Assembly (NCBI GenBank): GCA_022702705.1
Contig: CM040421.1
Location: forward strand, 76,936,121 to 77,000,120
Length of the DNA stretch: 64,000 nucleotides
Source of the DNA: Papilionanthe hookeriana x Papilionanthe teres
Lineage: Eukaryota; Streptophyta; Magnoliopsida; Asparagales; Orchidaceae
Direction: 5' to 3'
The notes beneath the pieces were generated by a model, which saw only the letters and a program-made list of their open reading frames with translations, made no database searches and had not been told where the DNA came from. Every line of letters starts with the position of its first letter. The stretch's first letter is position 1. Position numbers and translations under genes: made by a program. Below are positions 22,159 through 32,065 of this stretch, in pieces.

Positions 22159-23340
22159 ATGGCTCCTCGACAAAGACGAAGGTTGGATTACGACGAAACC
22201 CGATTCATAAATGCAAGAGCACAAACTCGATACTTTCAAAACATTCAAGCAAGAAAATGCATACAGGATCGAGTTTTCAAGAATCTGGGTGGAGAAGTGG
22301 AACGAATAATTAAGGAAAGAGGATGGAAAAAATTTTTTTACACCACAAATAGGGCTGCTGTAGAAGTTGTCAAGGAATTTTATGCCAATCTGACTGCAAT
22401 TGAAGATGCACCGATCAAAGTAAGAGGACTTTTGGTTGAATTTAGTGCTGCTAGGATTAATTTATTTTATGAGGTACGTGACCTGCATACCAGTGACTAT
22501 GATACTTTTGGAACAATGGAAGGACCACCTGGAAGAGGTGATAAACTTTCTTACCGACGGAAAGGAGTTTGGAAGATAAAGCAGCGCGAAAGGGTAAATT
22601 TTCCTCTTTCAATGTTAAATGCATTATCTAAGGCCTGACACTACTTCATTTGTTCTACCTTGTTACCCACATATCACCACAGTGAGATAACAAGAGATAG
22701 AACAATTATGAATTATTGTATTCAAAATCAGAAAAGTATAAATGTGGGAAATATTATTTATAAGAATATATTAGCCACTGCACGAAGTTAAAGTGGAGGA
22801 GGACTAGGACACCCTGGTCTGATTTTTTTACTCTGCAAACTCTCTGGAGTTGAGGCTAGAGATGATGAGGATTAGGTGGAACCAATGAAGCCCATGACTC
22901 CGACTAATATTAAGACGTATGAATCCCACGAAGGATGGAGATCAGGGACGAGGAGAATGCCTTCATCGAGTAGAGATATACCTTCTACTAGTTATGGCCC
23001 CCCTCAGTACACCACCCCTACCCTTCATGATCTAATTAATGAGCTGACCCTACATAGAAAGAGTTTTGAAAAATTTGGAGAGAACATGGAAAGGAAGTTT
23101 GAGCATATGGACCAAAGGATTAGAGGCTTGGAGAGAAGACATGATTATGATAGTGAATATCTCCAGCGACATTCAGAATACGAAATAACATATTATGAGG
23201 CTGAACGTCGTTACAGGAGAGGTGAATTAGATGTTGTCTTTCCTGAATGTCCCCGCTACACACGATATCGACTCGCTCAGCCTTCTCAACTTGGAGATCG
23301 GGGAGATGATATAGTTTGGGATTTTGATGTTGAAGATTAG
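22159..23340 (+). pseudogene. Athila-like extra ORF 2, paralogue of ORF 1
   Basis: From ATG 22159 the frame shows RGWKKFFYTT..VVKEFYANL..PIKVRGLLVEFSAARINLFY, clearly homologous to the core of extra ORF 1 but strongly diverged. The frame stops at 22638. The homology continues in another frame (MNYCIQ..INVGNII..GGGLGHPGLIFLLC, 22705-22845) and then 22876-23340, a charged region with a likely coiled coil (SFEKFGENMERKFEHMDQRI) ending DFDVED. So one gene is broken by at least one shift and a stop. Function unknown. Confidence 0.72.
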
Positions 23341-24732
23341 AGACTTTATTTGGTTTGTTTAGATTAATTGTTATTTTAAGAACTTTATTACTTTGTGTGT
23401 AATTGTTATGTACTTTCTATGGATCGTGGAGTTGGTGTATTTGTTTTAAATTGCTTAAGCTGTTATGTTAGACTTTTTATATATGTTAAATTAGTATGCA
23501 AATTCTCTTTAAGGTAGTATGTTATTTTTTCTTTAAATGTGTTGTTTAAGTTTTATAAATTGTGAACTTTAATTTTAGATTGTTTTAGTAACCCAGTTGA
23601 TTGGATGTGTAATAGTAGATTAAGTTTTAATCAGTTTGTGTTTTTTTTTTACTTATTTCAAAATTTCTTTACCCAGCACTCTCTTTTAAATACTATATAT
23701 GTGGAAGAATGCTAACAGTACAGATTCTTTAAATAATGAAAAAACCTGCAAAAATTTCAAGGAAAAGAAATACCTAAAGCTCAAAGGTATGATTTAAATT
23801 CATCAGTATATTTTCCTTTTCACCATTTAGAAATAGATAGAAAAATTTAAGTTTGGGGGAGGAAAAATACAAATTTAATTATTAAATTGTTCTCAATTTC
23901 TATTTTCAAAAAAAAATTATTATTATTTGATTTTCTCGTAATAATTTTTAATTCAAGTAATTTGAATTAATTTATATAATTATTATAGAAAGTTGAATAG
24001 AATATTTCTAGAAATCCAAATTAATTTAATAGAATAAGATATTTGGTTAAAAGGAATAAGAATATAGTAAAATATTTAAAGTAAGGGTAACTATATTCTA
24101 AAATTGAAATTCTTAAGTATTTAAGTGAAAAAGAAGAGATTGAAACTCAATGACGTAAAGGCTATGAAATACATATAAGCAAAGAAATATTTTAAGTTTC
24201 AAATTTAGGAAGAGAAAGTTGAACTTCAAAATTATTAACAGGCTATCCAGATACAGTAATCCTCACTTGAAAAAGAAAAAGAGAAGGATTGAAAATCAAT
24301 CTAAAAAGAAAAAAAGAAAAGAAAAGAAAAATATAAGTGAGGAGAAGCTTGAGGAGATTCCTTATCAAAAATTGGCTTCAATGGAATCAACCTAAAGGGT
24401 AAAACTCAAATATATTTCTAAACTTATATATATGGATTAGTATTTTACTAAATAGTGTTTTCATGAACTTCCTATCATCTAAATATCTTAAGTAAATTAC
24501 TCTTTTAAATATAGTCTTTCCTGAAATAAGTAGAGAGCTAGAAATCTTAGATCTGATAACTAAATAATCTTATATCTATAAAGTTAATTTAATTGCATAA
24601 AAATATTTCTATTTAACTTTACTATAGTATTATTTAAATTTAATTCATAGTTTATTTGAATTAAAAAATTCTATTACAAAAATCATTGTTTTTATTTAGT
24701 ATAAAAATTACTTCGAGGACAAGTAATAATTA
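23341..24732 (+). other. Athila-like 3' untranslated region
   Basis: Non-coding, AT-rich. It contains an internal PPT-like run aagtttgggggagg at 23849-23862 and short purine-rich tracts (24262-24345). No ORF of note. Confidence 0.6.
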
Positions 24733-24745
24733 AGTTTGGGGATTT
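24733..24745 (+). other. Athila-like polypurine tract
   Basis: aagtttgggga followed by ttt immediately before the 3' LTR. This is the usual plant gypsy PPT form and primes plus-strand synthesis. Confidence 0.8.
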
Positions 24746-26290
24746 TGATCACGTAAAAATATGTTAAGAAATTCATACCTATTTTTTATGAAATTGCACT
24801 TTAAAGAAAGGTATTTTCTTTATTTTATTGCGAGGAAAGAAGATTTATAAGTGATGGAAGAAAAAAAGCTTAAAATAGAGCAAATTTGGATCAAAAAGGA
24901 AGAAATACATGCAAAATGAACTAAGTCGCCGACGGCGAAATCGAGCCCGCCGACGGCGAGATTATAAAGAGAATTTCTTAAAGGTTTGTAACTACCTCGC
25001 CGACAGCGAGCCCGAGCCCGCCGACAGCGAGATCGCGCGGTTTGAAGACCTTCTAGAAGCCCCGCTGACGACGAGGTCTGTTCTCGCCGACGGCGAGACC
25101 GTTCAAAATGCCAGATACATTCAACATGGACGCTTTTTGAAGAGGTGCTTAAGTAAACCTTGGACCTTTGTCTACCTCTATAAATAGAGGACGAATTTTA
25201 GTATGTAGTGTGTATATTTTAGGAGTCTTAGAGTATTCTATTAGTGTGCTTTTGAGTCTAAGTTGAAGTTTAGTGTGAGTAAGTGTAAGTAGTGAGTTAA
25301 GAAGTGTGCTGTACTAGAAGGAAAAGTCAAAGGAACTTCAAGGAGTCTGCTTGGGGAGGAAATTGAGATAAGTATCTTTGTTTATTGTTGTTAACTTTAA
25401 ATGAAATACATGTTTTGTTTAATTCCCATGCATTCTGAGTAGTTTTCTTAGTCTTTCTCCTTGTTTATGAAATTATGTGAATTGATGAAATTAAATATAA
25501 GTGCCTAATATATTAAAATAAATTGTGACAATCTTTTACTTAAAACTTAATTTACTTTCAATCTGGTCAATTGAATTGTTAAAATATGTTGAATTATCAA
25601 CTATAGTAAAGATTACATCCAATATTCAGGGATGTCAAAAGCCTTGGAAGGAGGGTGCAAATAAATAGGGAAATATTATTTATCGGACGTAGAATTGAAC
25701 ATTTTAGTGTGACGGATTAAAATATTCAATTTGGTCCTATTGTTTCGAGAGCTGAAGTGTAGATGTTAGCCCTCGGTGAGGGGAACGTGGGAGCTCGAAG
25801 TGGCAGCTCAGTATCCTCCCAGCCTAGCCGCAGATTCGGCAATCAAGCATAGGACTAGTCAATGTTCTTTGCACCTCGACCAAAGGGTAAAGAATAGGAA
25901 TGCTCCTATTTGTCACAATACAATAAAAAATCTATTTGAATTCATCATTCACTTAAGTTTCTAAAAACAAGGGGAAGGATACTTTTTCTGAAATCTTTAA
26001 ATCAACTTTATTTAAAGCATTAGTTTACTTTAGATCGCTTTAGTTAAGTATTCTAAATTCCGTATACTATATTAGTAAGTAAATCCTTTAAATTTAGTTG
26101 TTACAAATCTTTTAAAACTTCCCTGTGGGATCGATAACCAGGACTCCACTAGAGCCCTATATTACTTGATACGATACGTATACTTGCGTAGAATCCACAT
26201 TATACATTCCATCATAAAATTAAATATATATTAAGCGGGATCAAGTTTTTCGTGCCGTTGCTATTTTTGTAAACATTAAAAAGTGGGTCA
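24746..26290 (+). repeat. Athila-like 3' LTR
   Basis: Starts TGATCACGTAAAAATATG and ends GTGGGTCA, 1545 bp, followed by the TSD gtaaa. It carries the same six dyads (24926-25097), TATA box (25179-25187) and PBS relic (26250-26261) as the 5' LTR. Confidence 0.95.
24926..25097 (+). repeat. GC-rich dyad array in 3' LTR (6 units)
   Basis: Counterpart of 12809-12980. Some units are better preserved here: 24946-24960 reads CCCGCCGACGGCGAG where the 5' LTR has GACGACGAG. The last unit, 25083-25097, is the perfect CTCGCCGACGGCGAG. Confidence 0.9.
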
Positions 26291-26295
26291 GTAAA
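26291..26295. repeat. Athila-like TSD, right (gtaaa)
   Basis: Exact repeat of 12625-12629. The copia reading frame resumes at this point. Confidence 0.93.
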
Positions 26296-26990
26296 CAAAT
26301 GGAAGAAATTCCTTATGCATCTATTGTTGGAAGCTTAATGTATGCTCATACTTGTACCAGACCAGACATCAGTTTTGTTGTCGGGATGCTGGGCAGGTAT
26401 CGAAGTAATCCAAGAATAGATCATTGGAAAACTACAAAGAAAGTTTTGAGGTATCCACAAGGAACGAAGGACCACATGCTCACTTATAGAAGATCTAAGG
26501 ATCTTAAAGTGATAGGATATTCAGATTCATATTTTGCTGGATGTGTTGATACCAGAAAATCAACATTTGGCTATCTGTTCCTTTTGGCTGAAGGAGCAAT
26601 CTCATGGAAAAGTGCGAAGCAGACTATCATAGCTGCTTCCACTATGAAAGCTGAATTTGTGGCTTGCTTCAAAGCTATAATTCAGGGTTTATAGCTACGA
26701 AATTTTATTTCAGGACTTGGAATTGTCGACAGTATTGCCAAGCCGCTGAAAATTTATTGTAATAACTTCGCAGCAATCTTCTTTTCAAAAAACAATAAGT
26801 ATTCCAAAGGTGCTAAACACATGGAATTTAAATACCCTGCCGTTAAGGAAGAAGTTCAGAAACATAGGGTGTCAATTGAGCATATTAGCACCAATCTCAT
26901 GATTGCAGATTCTTTAATGAAAGGGTTGCCACCGAAGACATTTAACAAACATGTCAAGAAAATGTGCATTACCAAAACCCTTTATTAGTT
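26296..26990 (+). pseudogene. Copia RNase H, resumed after the nested element
   Basis: Continuation of copia pol. YASIVGSLMYAHTCTRPDI is the RT/RNase H connector. VIGYSDSYFAGCVDTRKSTFGY holds the first catalytic Asp region of the copia RNase H, WKSAKQTIIAASTMKAEFVA the second, and after a stop near 26692 SKGAKHMEFKY and IADSLMKGLPPKTFNKHV complete the domain to about 26987. The frame joins the RT frame that stops at 12629. Confidence 0.92.
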
Positions 26991-27320
26991 TTATGTTCTT
27001 CGTATTTTGACACATTGAGCTCAATTTTTCTTGTTTCTGATATTTATAAATCTTGTTTTTATCATTAGTTTACACTTTATGTTGCATGATGTTCAACAAG
27101 ATTTGTCTTCTAATAGACATTATGGGACCATGATGTTAATTCTCATTATGCTAAGTATGTAATTGATATTGTTATACATGAAAGGGACTATGTCGATAAA
27201 TTGATACACACCCGCCATGATTCATATTAATTTCATACTTATCAAATAAATTATGATTTAACCAATATAAAGAAGGATTTATCTTGCAATATGTTATGCA
27301 CTATTAAAATTAAGTGAGCT

Positions 27321-27331
27321 AAGTGGGAGAA
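27321..27331 (+). other. Copia polypurine tract
   Basis: aagtgggagaa directly before the 3' LTR start, the standard copia PPT. Confidence 0.88.
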
Positions 27332-28009
27332 TGTAATATTTTTTATGGCTCATATTTATTTTAATAACTTATGAGATTTATTCTGATAACTTAAGTTATT
27401 AATTTTCTTAACTTATAACTTACGTCATAAATTATGACAACTTATGATATTTATTTTGATAACTTAAGTTATTTATTTTCTTAACTCATAACTTACGTCA
27501 TAAATTATGACAACTTATAATATTTGTTTTGATAACTTATGTTATTTATTTTCTTAATTCATAACTTATGTCATAATTATGACAACTCATGATATTTATT
27601 TTTTAACTCAAATAACCCCTAAAATAAATAAATGTAACTAACTTATGTTATTGATTTTAATAATAAAAATTAATTAATTTATTAAATTGTCATAAATCCT
27701 ATTGGTTAGTAACCCCCTTGATGGATTGTGGTTAAATAGAGCATGAAATTGAGAATGAGTCCTCTCTCTACCCAACACACCACATACATTTCCCTCCATC
27801 AGAAAGTACAGAAAGTTTTAAGGGATTAGAGAGATAAACTCCATCTCTTCAGGATTAATTTTCTTCAAGATCAAAATTTTTCGTCATGAATACAGGTATG
27901 CGCTACTTCATTATAGATATGTAAAAATCATGAATTTAAATGATCTTGGCTATTATGTATTTTTTTTTTTTGGAATTTGTGTCATAAAGTTCAAACATGA
28001 ATTCTTACC
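27332..28009 (+). repeat. Copia 3' LTR
   Basis: Starts TGTAATATTTTTTATGG and matches the 5' LTR throughout, including the 73-bp repeats and TTACGTCA sites (27420-27427, 27493-27500). The terminal CA has become CC (28008-28009). The TSD gggta follows. Confidence 0.93.
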
Positions 28010-28014
28010 GGGTA
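28010..28014. repeat. Copia TSD, right (gggta)
   Basis: Second copy of 7993-7997. Confidence 0.85.
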
Positions 28015-28308
28015 ATGGTCTAACAAATAAACCAACAAAATTTTTAAGAAGAACTACAATGAATGAGTTTAATAAATCACATTCAGTAAGTAACTATTAT
28101 TTACTAAGCATAAAAAGTGCCTATATAATAATAGAAGCATGAGTAACTATATACAAGCTTAAGTTAAAAATGTTACTGCATTTGAGGATGAATGTCATAT
28201 GTTTCTAAAATTTTATAATCTGGTTATGTTTATACATTTATGAAAATTATAAATATATATTTATATACTAATATTATATGGCATCATATCAAGTATGGTC
28301 ACACGTGT

Positions 28309-28312
<4 letters not shown>

Positions 28313-28377
<65 letters not shown>
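28313..28377. repeat. (TA)n microsatellite
   Basis: About 65 bp of pure TA. Confidence 0.97.
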
Positions 28378-28381
<4 letters not shown>

Positions 28382-28559
28382 ACATCCAGCAATTATCCGT
28401 CTATTGTATAATAAATTACAGTGAAATTTGGATGGCAAACGCCAACTCAATGAAGTTTAATGATATCTTCTAAATCGTCACTTTATTGATCTCATTATAA
28501 AAAAAGAGAAAAAATAAATAACATAAAAGAAAATTTGCGATAGCTAGTGTCAACTCAAA

Positions 28560-29070
28560 GCATCTTGACAGTTTCATCTTAAAATTATGAGTGCCCTTTC
28601 AAAACAAAGCAAAGAAGTGAACCAGACTAAGAGATCGAGAGTGGGATTCAAAAGAAGAAAATAAAGAAAAAGAAAAATGAGAGATTGAGTAGAGGTATCT
28701 CACTTGCAGGCAGTAGTGGAACGTCTTTATGAAGCTGAAAAACTTCGATTTTTATAAAAGAGAGAAACCGAGGGTGATTAGGAAGGACTTGTTCGAGTAG
28801 CTCTGGCATAAAGGAGGAACAGGAGAAAGCATCGTTGAGCAGGCGAGGGTGATGCAGAATTAGAGCAATGTAGGTCCGGTTCCACATTTGAGTGTATAAA
28901 TAGGAAGAAGTGAAAATGGAAGTTCTGTGCGATAAGACGAAGGGAGGAGCCACGTGTGCATTCCGTGAATGAATGAAGAAGAGAATGGAGTGTAAACTGT
29001 GACCCGTTAAGCAATACGAAAACTTCAAGTGTGGAATCATTGAGTAGTCGAACCGAATGTTAGGGTTTTA
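28560..29070 (-). promoter_or_regulatory. Possible old gene 5' region
   Basis: The only segment of the window that looks low-copy and gene-like. Read on the minus strand it has a telo-box-like AAACCCTAA (near 29060-29068), a CACGTG G-box (28951-28956), TATTTATA (28895-28902), and then a CT-rich stretch. A 130-codon minus-strand frame (28648-29040) has no recognisable domain. On the plus strand the same TATA reads TATAAATAG, so direction is uncertain. Could be a promoter fragment or chance. Confidence 0.25.
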
Positions 29071-29153
29071 GCATATTAATTTATAAATATGATATACAGG
29101 TTTAATTATTAGATTTTAATAGTAAATTATATAAGTTTTAAATTTAAAAGAAA

Positions 29154-29202
29154 GCCTTGTGTAACGGGAAGCAAACTTAGCCTTGTGTAACGGGAAGTAA
29201 TT
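29154..29202. repeat. 26-bp direct duplication
   Basis: agccttgtgtaacgggaag occurs at about 29153 and 29179 in tandem with a 26-bp period. Confidence 0.8.
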
Positions 29203-29384
29203 ATGCTTGATTTGTAAAAAACGAGTGTTTTTGGTGAATTAGTGAAGCATAACCCAAATTTCATCATAGCCCAATTTTGATATAGGCAAAGCAACTTTAA
29301 AATCTTGTGTAATTTCCTTCTTGTTCCATTTTGGGATACAAGGAGGTTGCAATAGAACACCACGTCTTTTATGCTCGATATTAG

Positions 29385-30018
29385 TGTCGACCGTTTAAAA
29401 GTTGAGAGGTTTTTATCAGTCGCCGGAATAGGTATCTCGTTGCCCGCTTTAAAATATTTATTTAATATATATATAATTTTGAAAAGTAATATATTATTTT
29501 TGAAGATATGAGATTGAACCGATCTCATATATTCATAAATAAATGAGTACTACATCTCAAGCTATGCATCTACCCCGAAGAATAGACAAATTAATTGCTA
29601 ATGAGGCTCAATTAAATAAAATCTAGAAATTATGACATCTGATTTGATCTGTGAAAACCTTCATGTTGATTGACAAGTTCCTCTATCTAATATAAAAGAT
29701 TAAATAGGGTTTATATTAAGCTAGGATCTTCAAGTTTCCAATAAGGGCAAGCCACTATATTTATCTTAAGCAACCGCAGTCACCTAAGAAAAATCTCAAT
29801 TTAGATCAGGAAATATTTTCTTCATGAATTTCAAAGTAAAGGGTTTTCAAGGTTGGATATAATAAATTTAAATGGAAAAAAAATCAAATTGTAACAGTTA
29901 TTATGGAATTCAAAAAAAGAAAAGATAGAGGATGTCACAGATCCTAAGGAGAATCTCGGTGATATCCCAAACTATCCTATGGTTTGGCTTCAATTTCGAA
30001 GAGATATTATTTGATGTT
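29385..30018 (+). mobile_element. Fragment of an older Ogre-type LTR
   Basis: Begins tgtcgacc and aligns with the first 0.6-0.7 kb of the Ogre LTR at 32513. Shared landmarks include ctaccccgaagaatagaca, ataagggcaagcc and aaactatccta. It is strongly diverged and stops where the second Athila-like LTR starts at 30019. The remainder presumably lies beyond the window. Confidence 0.75.
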
Positions 30019-30203
30019 TGATCCACTTAAAAAGTACCAATTTTTATGCTTTATTTATGATTCAATTTTTAAGGATATTATGCTTTAATGAAAAGTATTT
30101 TTATGTTTTTGGATATAGGTGATGAAAAAAGAGATCAAGAAGAAAAAATAAGCAAAAATGAGAAAAAATAGGGCTAAAAAGCAAAGTTGCCAAAAATTTT
30201 GGT

Positions 30204-30240
30204 CTGGCGCCTAGGCGCCAGAATTCGACGCCTACGCGCA
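30204..30240 (+). repeat. Palindrome pair 1 in second Athila-like LTR
   Basis: CTGGCGCCTAGGCGCCAG (30204-30221) is a perfect 18-bp palindrome, followed after gaattcga by a degenerate partner gcctacgcgc. Confidence 0.9.
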
Positions 30241-30448
30241 AGTTCGATACTAAAGCAGTTAAGATTTTTGACAACTTTGGACAATTATTTTGATGGTGTT
30301 AAGCCGTTATCAGACCTTTTATAAGACTGGAAGCTACTTCTGATACATAGGACATGTGATACAATGCATCTGGATAAATAAAAACAGTTTTAATGCGAAA
30401 AGGTGCGATCCAAAGTGAAGGGGTGCGAAGACTTGGTCACAGAGTCCT

Positions 30449-30484
30449 TTGCCTAGGTGCCAGATCTCGACGCCTAGGCGCCAC
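30449..30484 (+). repeat. Palindrome pair 2 in second Athila-like LTR
   Basis: gcctaggtgccag, then gatctcga, then cgcctaggcgcc: a second pair built on the GCCTAGGC core, about 85 bp upstream of the TATA-like sequence. Confidence 0.85.
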
Positions 30485-31789
30485 AGTTACTTTCTAGAAG
30501 ATTCATTGAATTTGGATGAATTTTGAAGAGGTGTATTAAGCAACCCCTGGTCATTTTTGAAGCTCTAAAAATAGGAGACATTTCTATAGAGAATAGTGCC
30601 CCTTAGATCTCCAGCATGCGGAGATTTTTTAGAGAGTCACCATATTTTCTTCTTAAGTATTTAGTGAGTTTATTTTAGTTATTTTGAGTGTTACAACTCA
30701 TTTCCTTAAGTAGTAAGTGAGAGTTAGTAAGTGTTGGTGATGTTGGAGTCTTGTACTTTGCATTGGAGTCAGTAGGAGTCAAAGGATCACTTGAAGGAAT
30801 ATTTCAGATAAATATTTGTAACTTACTTCAAAGTTTTATAAATATGTTTTGTTGTGTGAATTCAATGTGTTCTGAGTAGTTACTTTTTTTTCTCCTTTCA
30901 ACTATGAAAAAATAATAAGATAATTTGATTTCGTTGGAGAACTTAACTTAAATTTTAAAATTATTGCGATGATATTCATACCTGATTTTAATTTACTTTT
31001 TAAACTGGCCATTTAAATTGTTAAAACCTGTTGAAGAATTTTGAGACCTATCCGGAGAAGAGTTCTTAACTAGTAGATATCACATGAATCATTGGGTAAT
31101 CGAAGGCCTTGAGCGGGTTATTCATGGTGAAGTGTAAATAAATAGGGATATATTGTTTATTAGGCATAGAATTAATTAGTTTTTAGAGTGAGAGACTAAA
31201 TTCTAGTAATTTGGTTTATAGAAAGGGAACGGGTCACTAGTAGGGCCGACCATAGCCACCCTTGGACATCTAGAAGTGTGAGCCTAGATTAACCCATTCT
31301 ACTAATAATACATCCTGAACCAATCTATAGATTAGCTAATGTTCTTTATACTATCGAGGGAAGGTAAAGAATAGGATTGGTTCTATTTGGCGCAATACCA
31401 TAATCTCAAGTTCTCCACAAATGATAGTTATTCTGAAAAATCTTGGATTAGTTGAAAAGAAGAAAGTTGTTTTATATATACTTGCATAAACCTTTACTTT
31501 ATTGCTGCTTTACTTGCATCAAGTAGAAATTTCATTAAACTTAAAATCTGAATTTTGAAAAGAAATAAAAGTTATAATTACTTTTAATTTAAAAATCTAT
31601 TAATTCCTTTAAATTAATCTTCCCTGTGGGATCGATAACCATGACTCCAATAAAGCCATGTATTACTTGAAACGATACATATACTTGCGTTTGAAATTGT
31701 GACTTTACGAAATTATTATATATATATATATATAAGTTCATAAATTCTTACATAAACAGAAAGTCGTAAAGCGTCGCGGTTCAAGTTTT

Positions 31790-31807
31790 TGGCGCCGTTG
31801 CCGGGGA
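31790..31807 (+). other. Second Athila-like PBS (tRNA-Asp type)
   Basis: TGGCGCCGTTGCCGGGGA, 6 nt after the LTR end. Full match to the PBS form used by this lineage. Confidence 0.88.
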
Positions 31808-32065
31808 AGGACGGAAGTGAAAGAAAATTTTTAGATTTCTCAAATTAAAAATATTTTTATATACACTTTTATTTCTTTAAAAATACAAAAATATTTATAA
31901 AAATAAAAAAATACCAAAAAGATTTTATTTTATTTTATTTTCAAGTCTTTTTATTTAATTTTTATCTGTAGTTCTGGATCTGAAGGATTATAACCTTTTG
32001 ATTCTGAATTATAAAGAACTGTTAAAAGAATTAGAAAAGGAAAACAAATTCAAAAATATCAGTAA

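Larger units (their letters stand above)
12630..26290 (+). mobile_element. Athila-like Ty3/gypsy element nested in the copia
   Basis: A 13.7-kb element with LTRs of 1549 and 1545 bp, TSD gtaaa, a tRNA-Asp-type PBS, and a PPT aagtttgggga. Gag, protease, RT, RNase H and integrase come in gypsy order, followed by a long 3' region with two related extra ORFs. The gag sequence (ELKPAIIQMVQNNQF, SFSQFDGESIYEAWERF) and the extra ORFs after integrase are typical of the Athila lineage. Every ORF is broken by stops or shifts. Its LTRs contain an array of GC-rich dyads that recurs twice in the 3' region. Confidence 0.95.
7998..28009 (+). mobile_element. Ty1/copia LTR retrotransposon, split by a nested element
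   Basis: Two LTRs (7998-8672 and 27332-28009), a 5-bp TSD gggta, a tRNA-iMet-type PBS, a PPT and a copia-order polyprotein (gag, protease, integrase, RT, RNase H) define the element. Its own length is about 6.3 kb; the rest is the Athila-like insertion 12630-26290 between RT and RNase H. All coding parts carry stops or frameshifts and the integrase has lost its catalytic Glu, so it is not autonomous. The integrase-before-RT order places it in Ty1/copia. Confidence 0.95.
30019..31783 (+). repeat. Second Athila-like 5' LTR
   Basis: 1765 bp, from TGATCC to GGTTCA, directly followed by agttttt and the PBS. Contains two pairs of GC-rich palindromes (30204-30240, 30449-30484) and a TATA-like ctctaaaaatagg (30563-30575). 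Confidence 0.85.
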
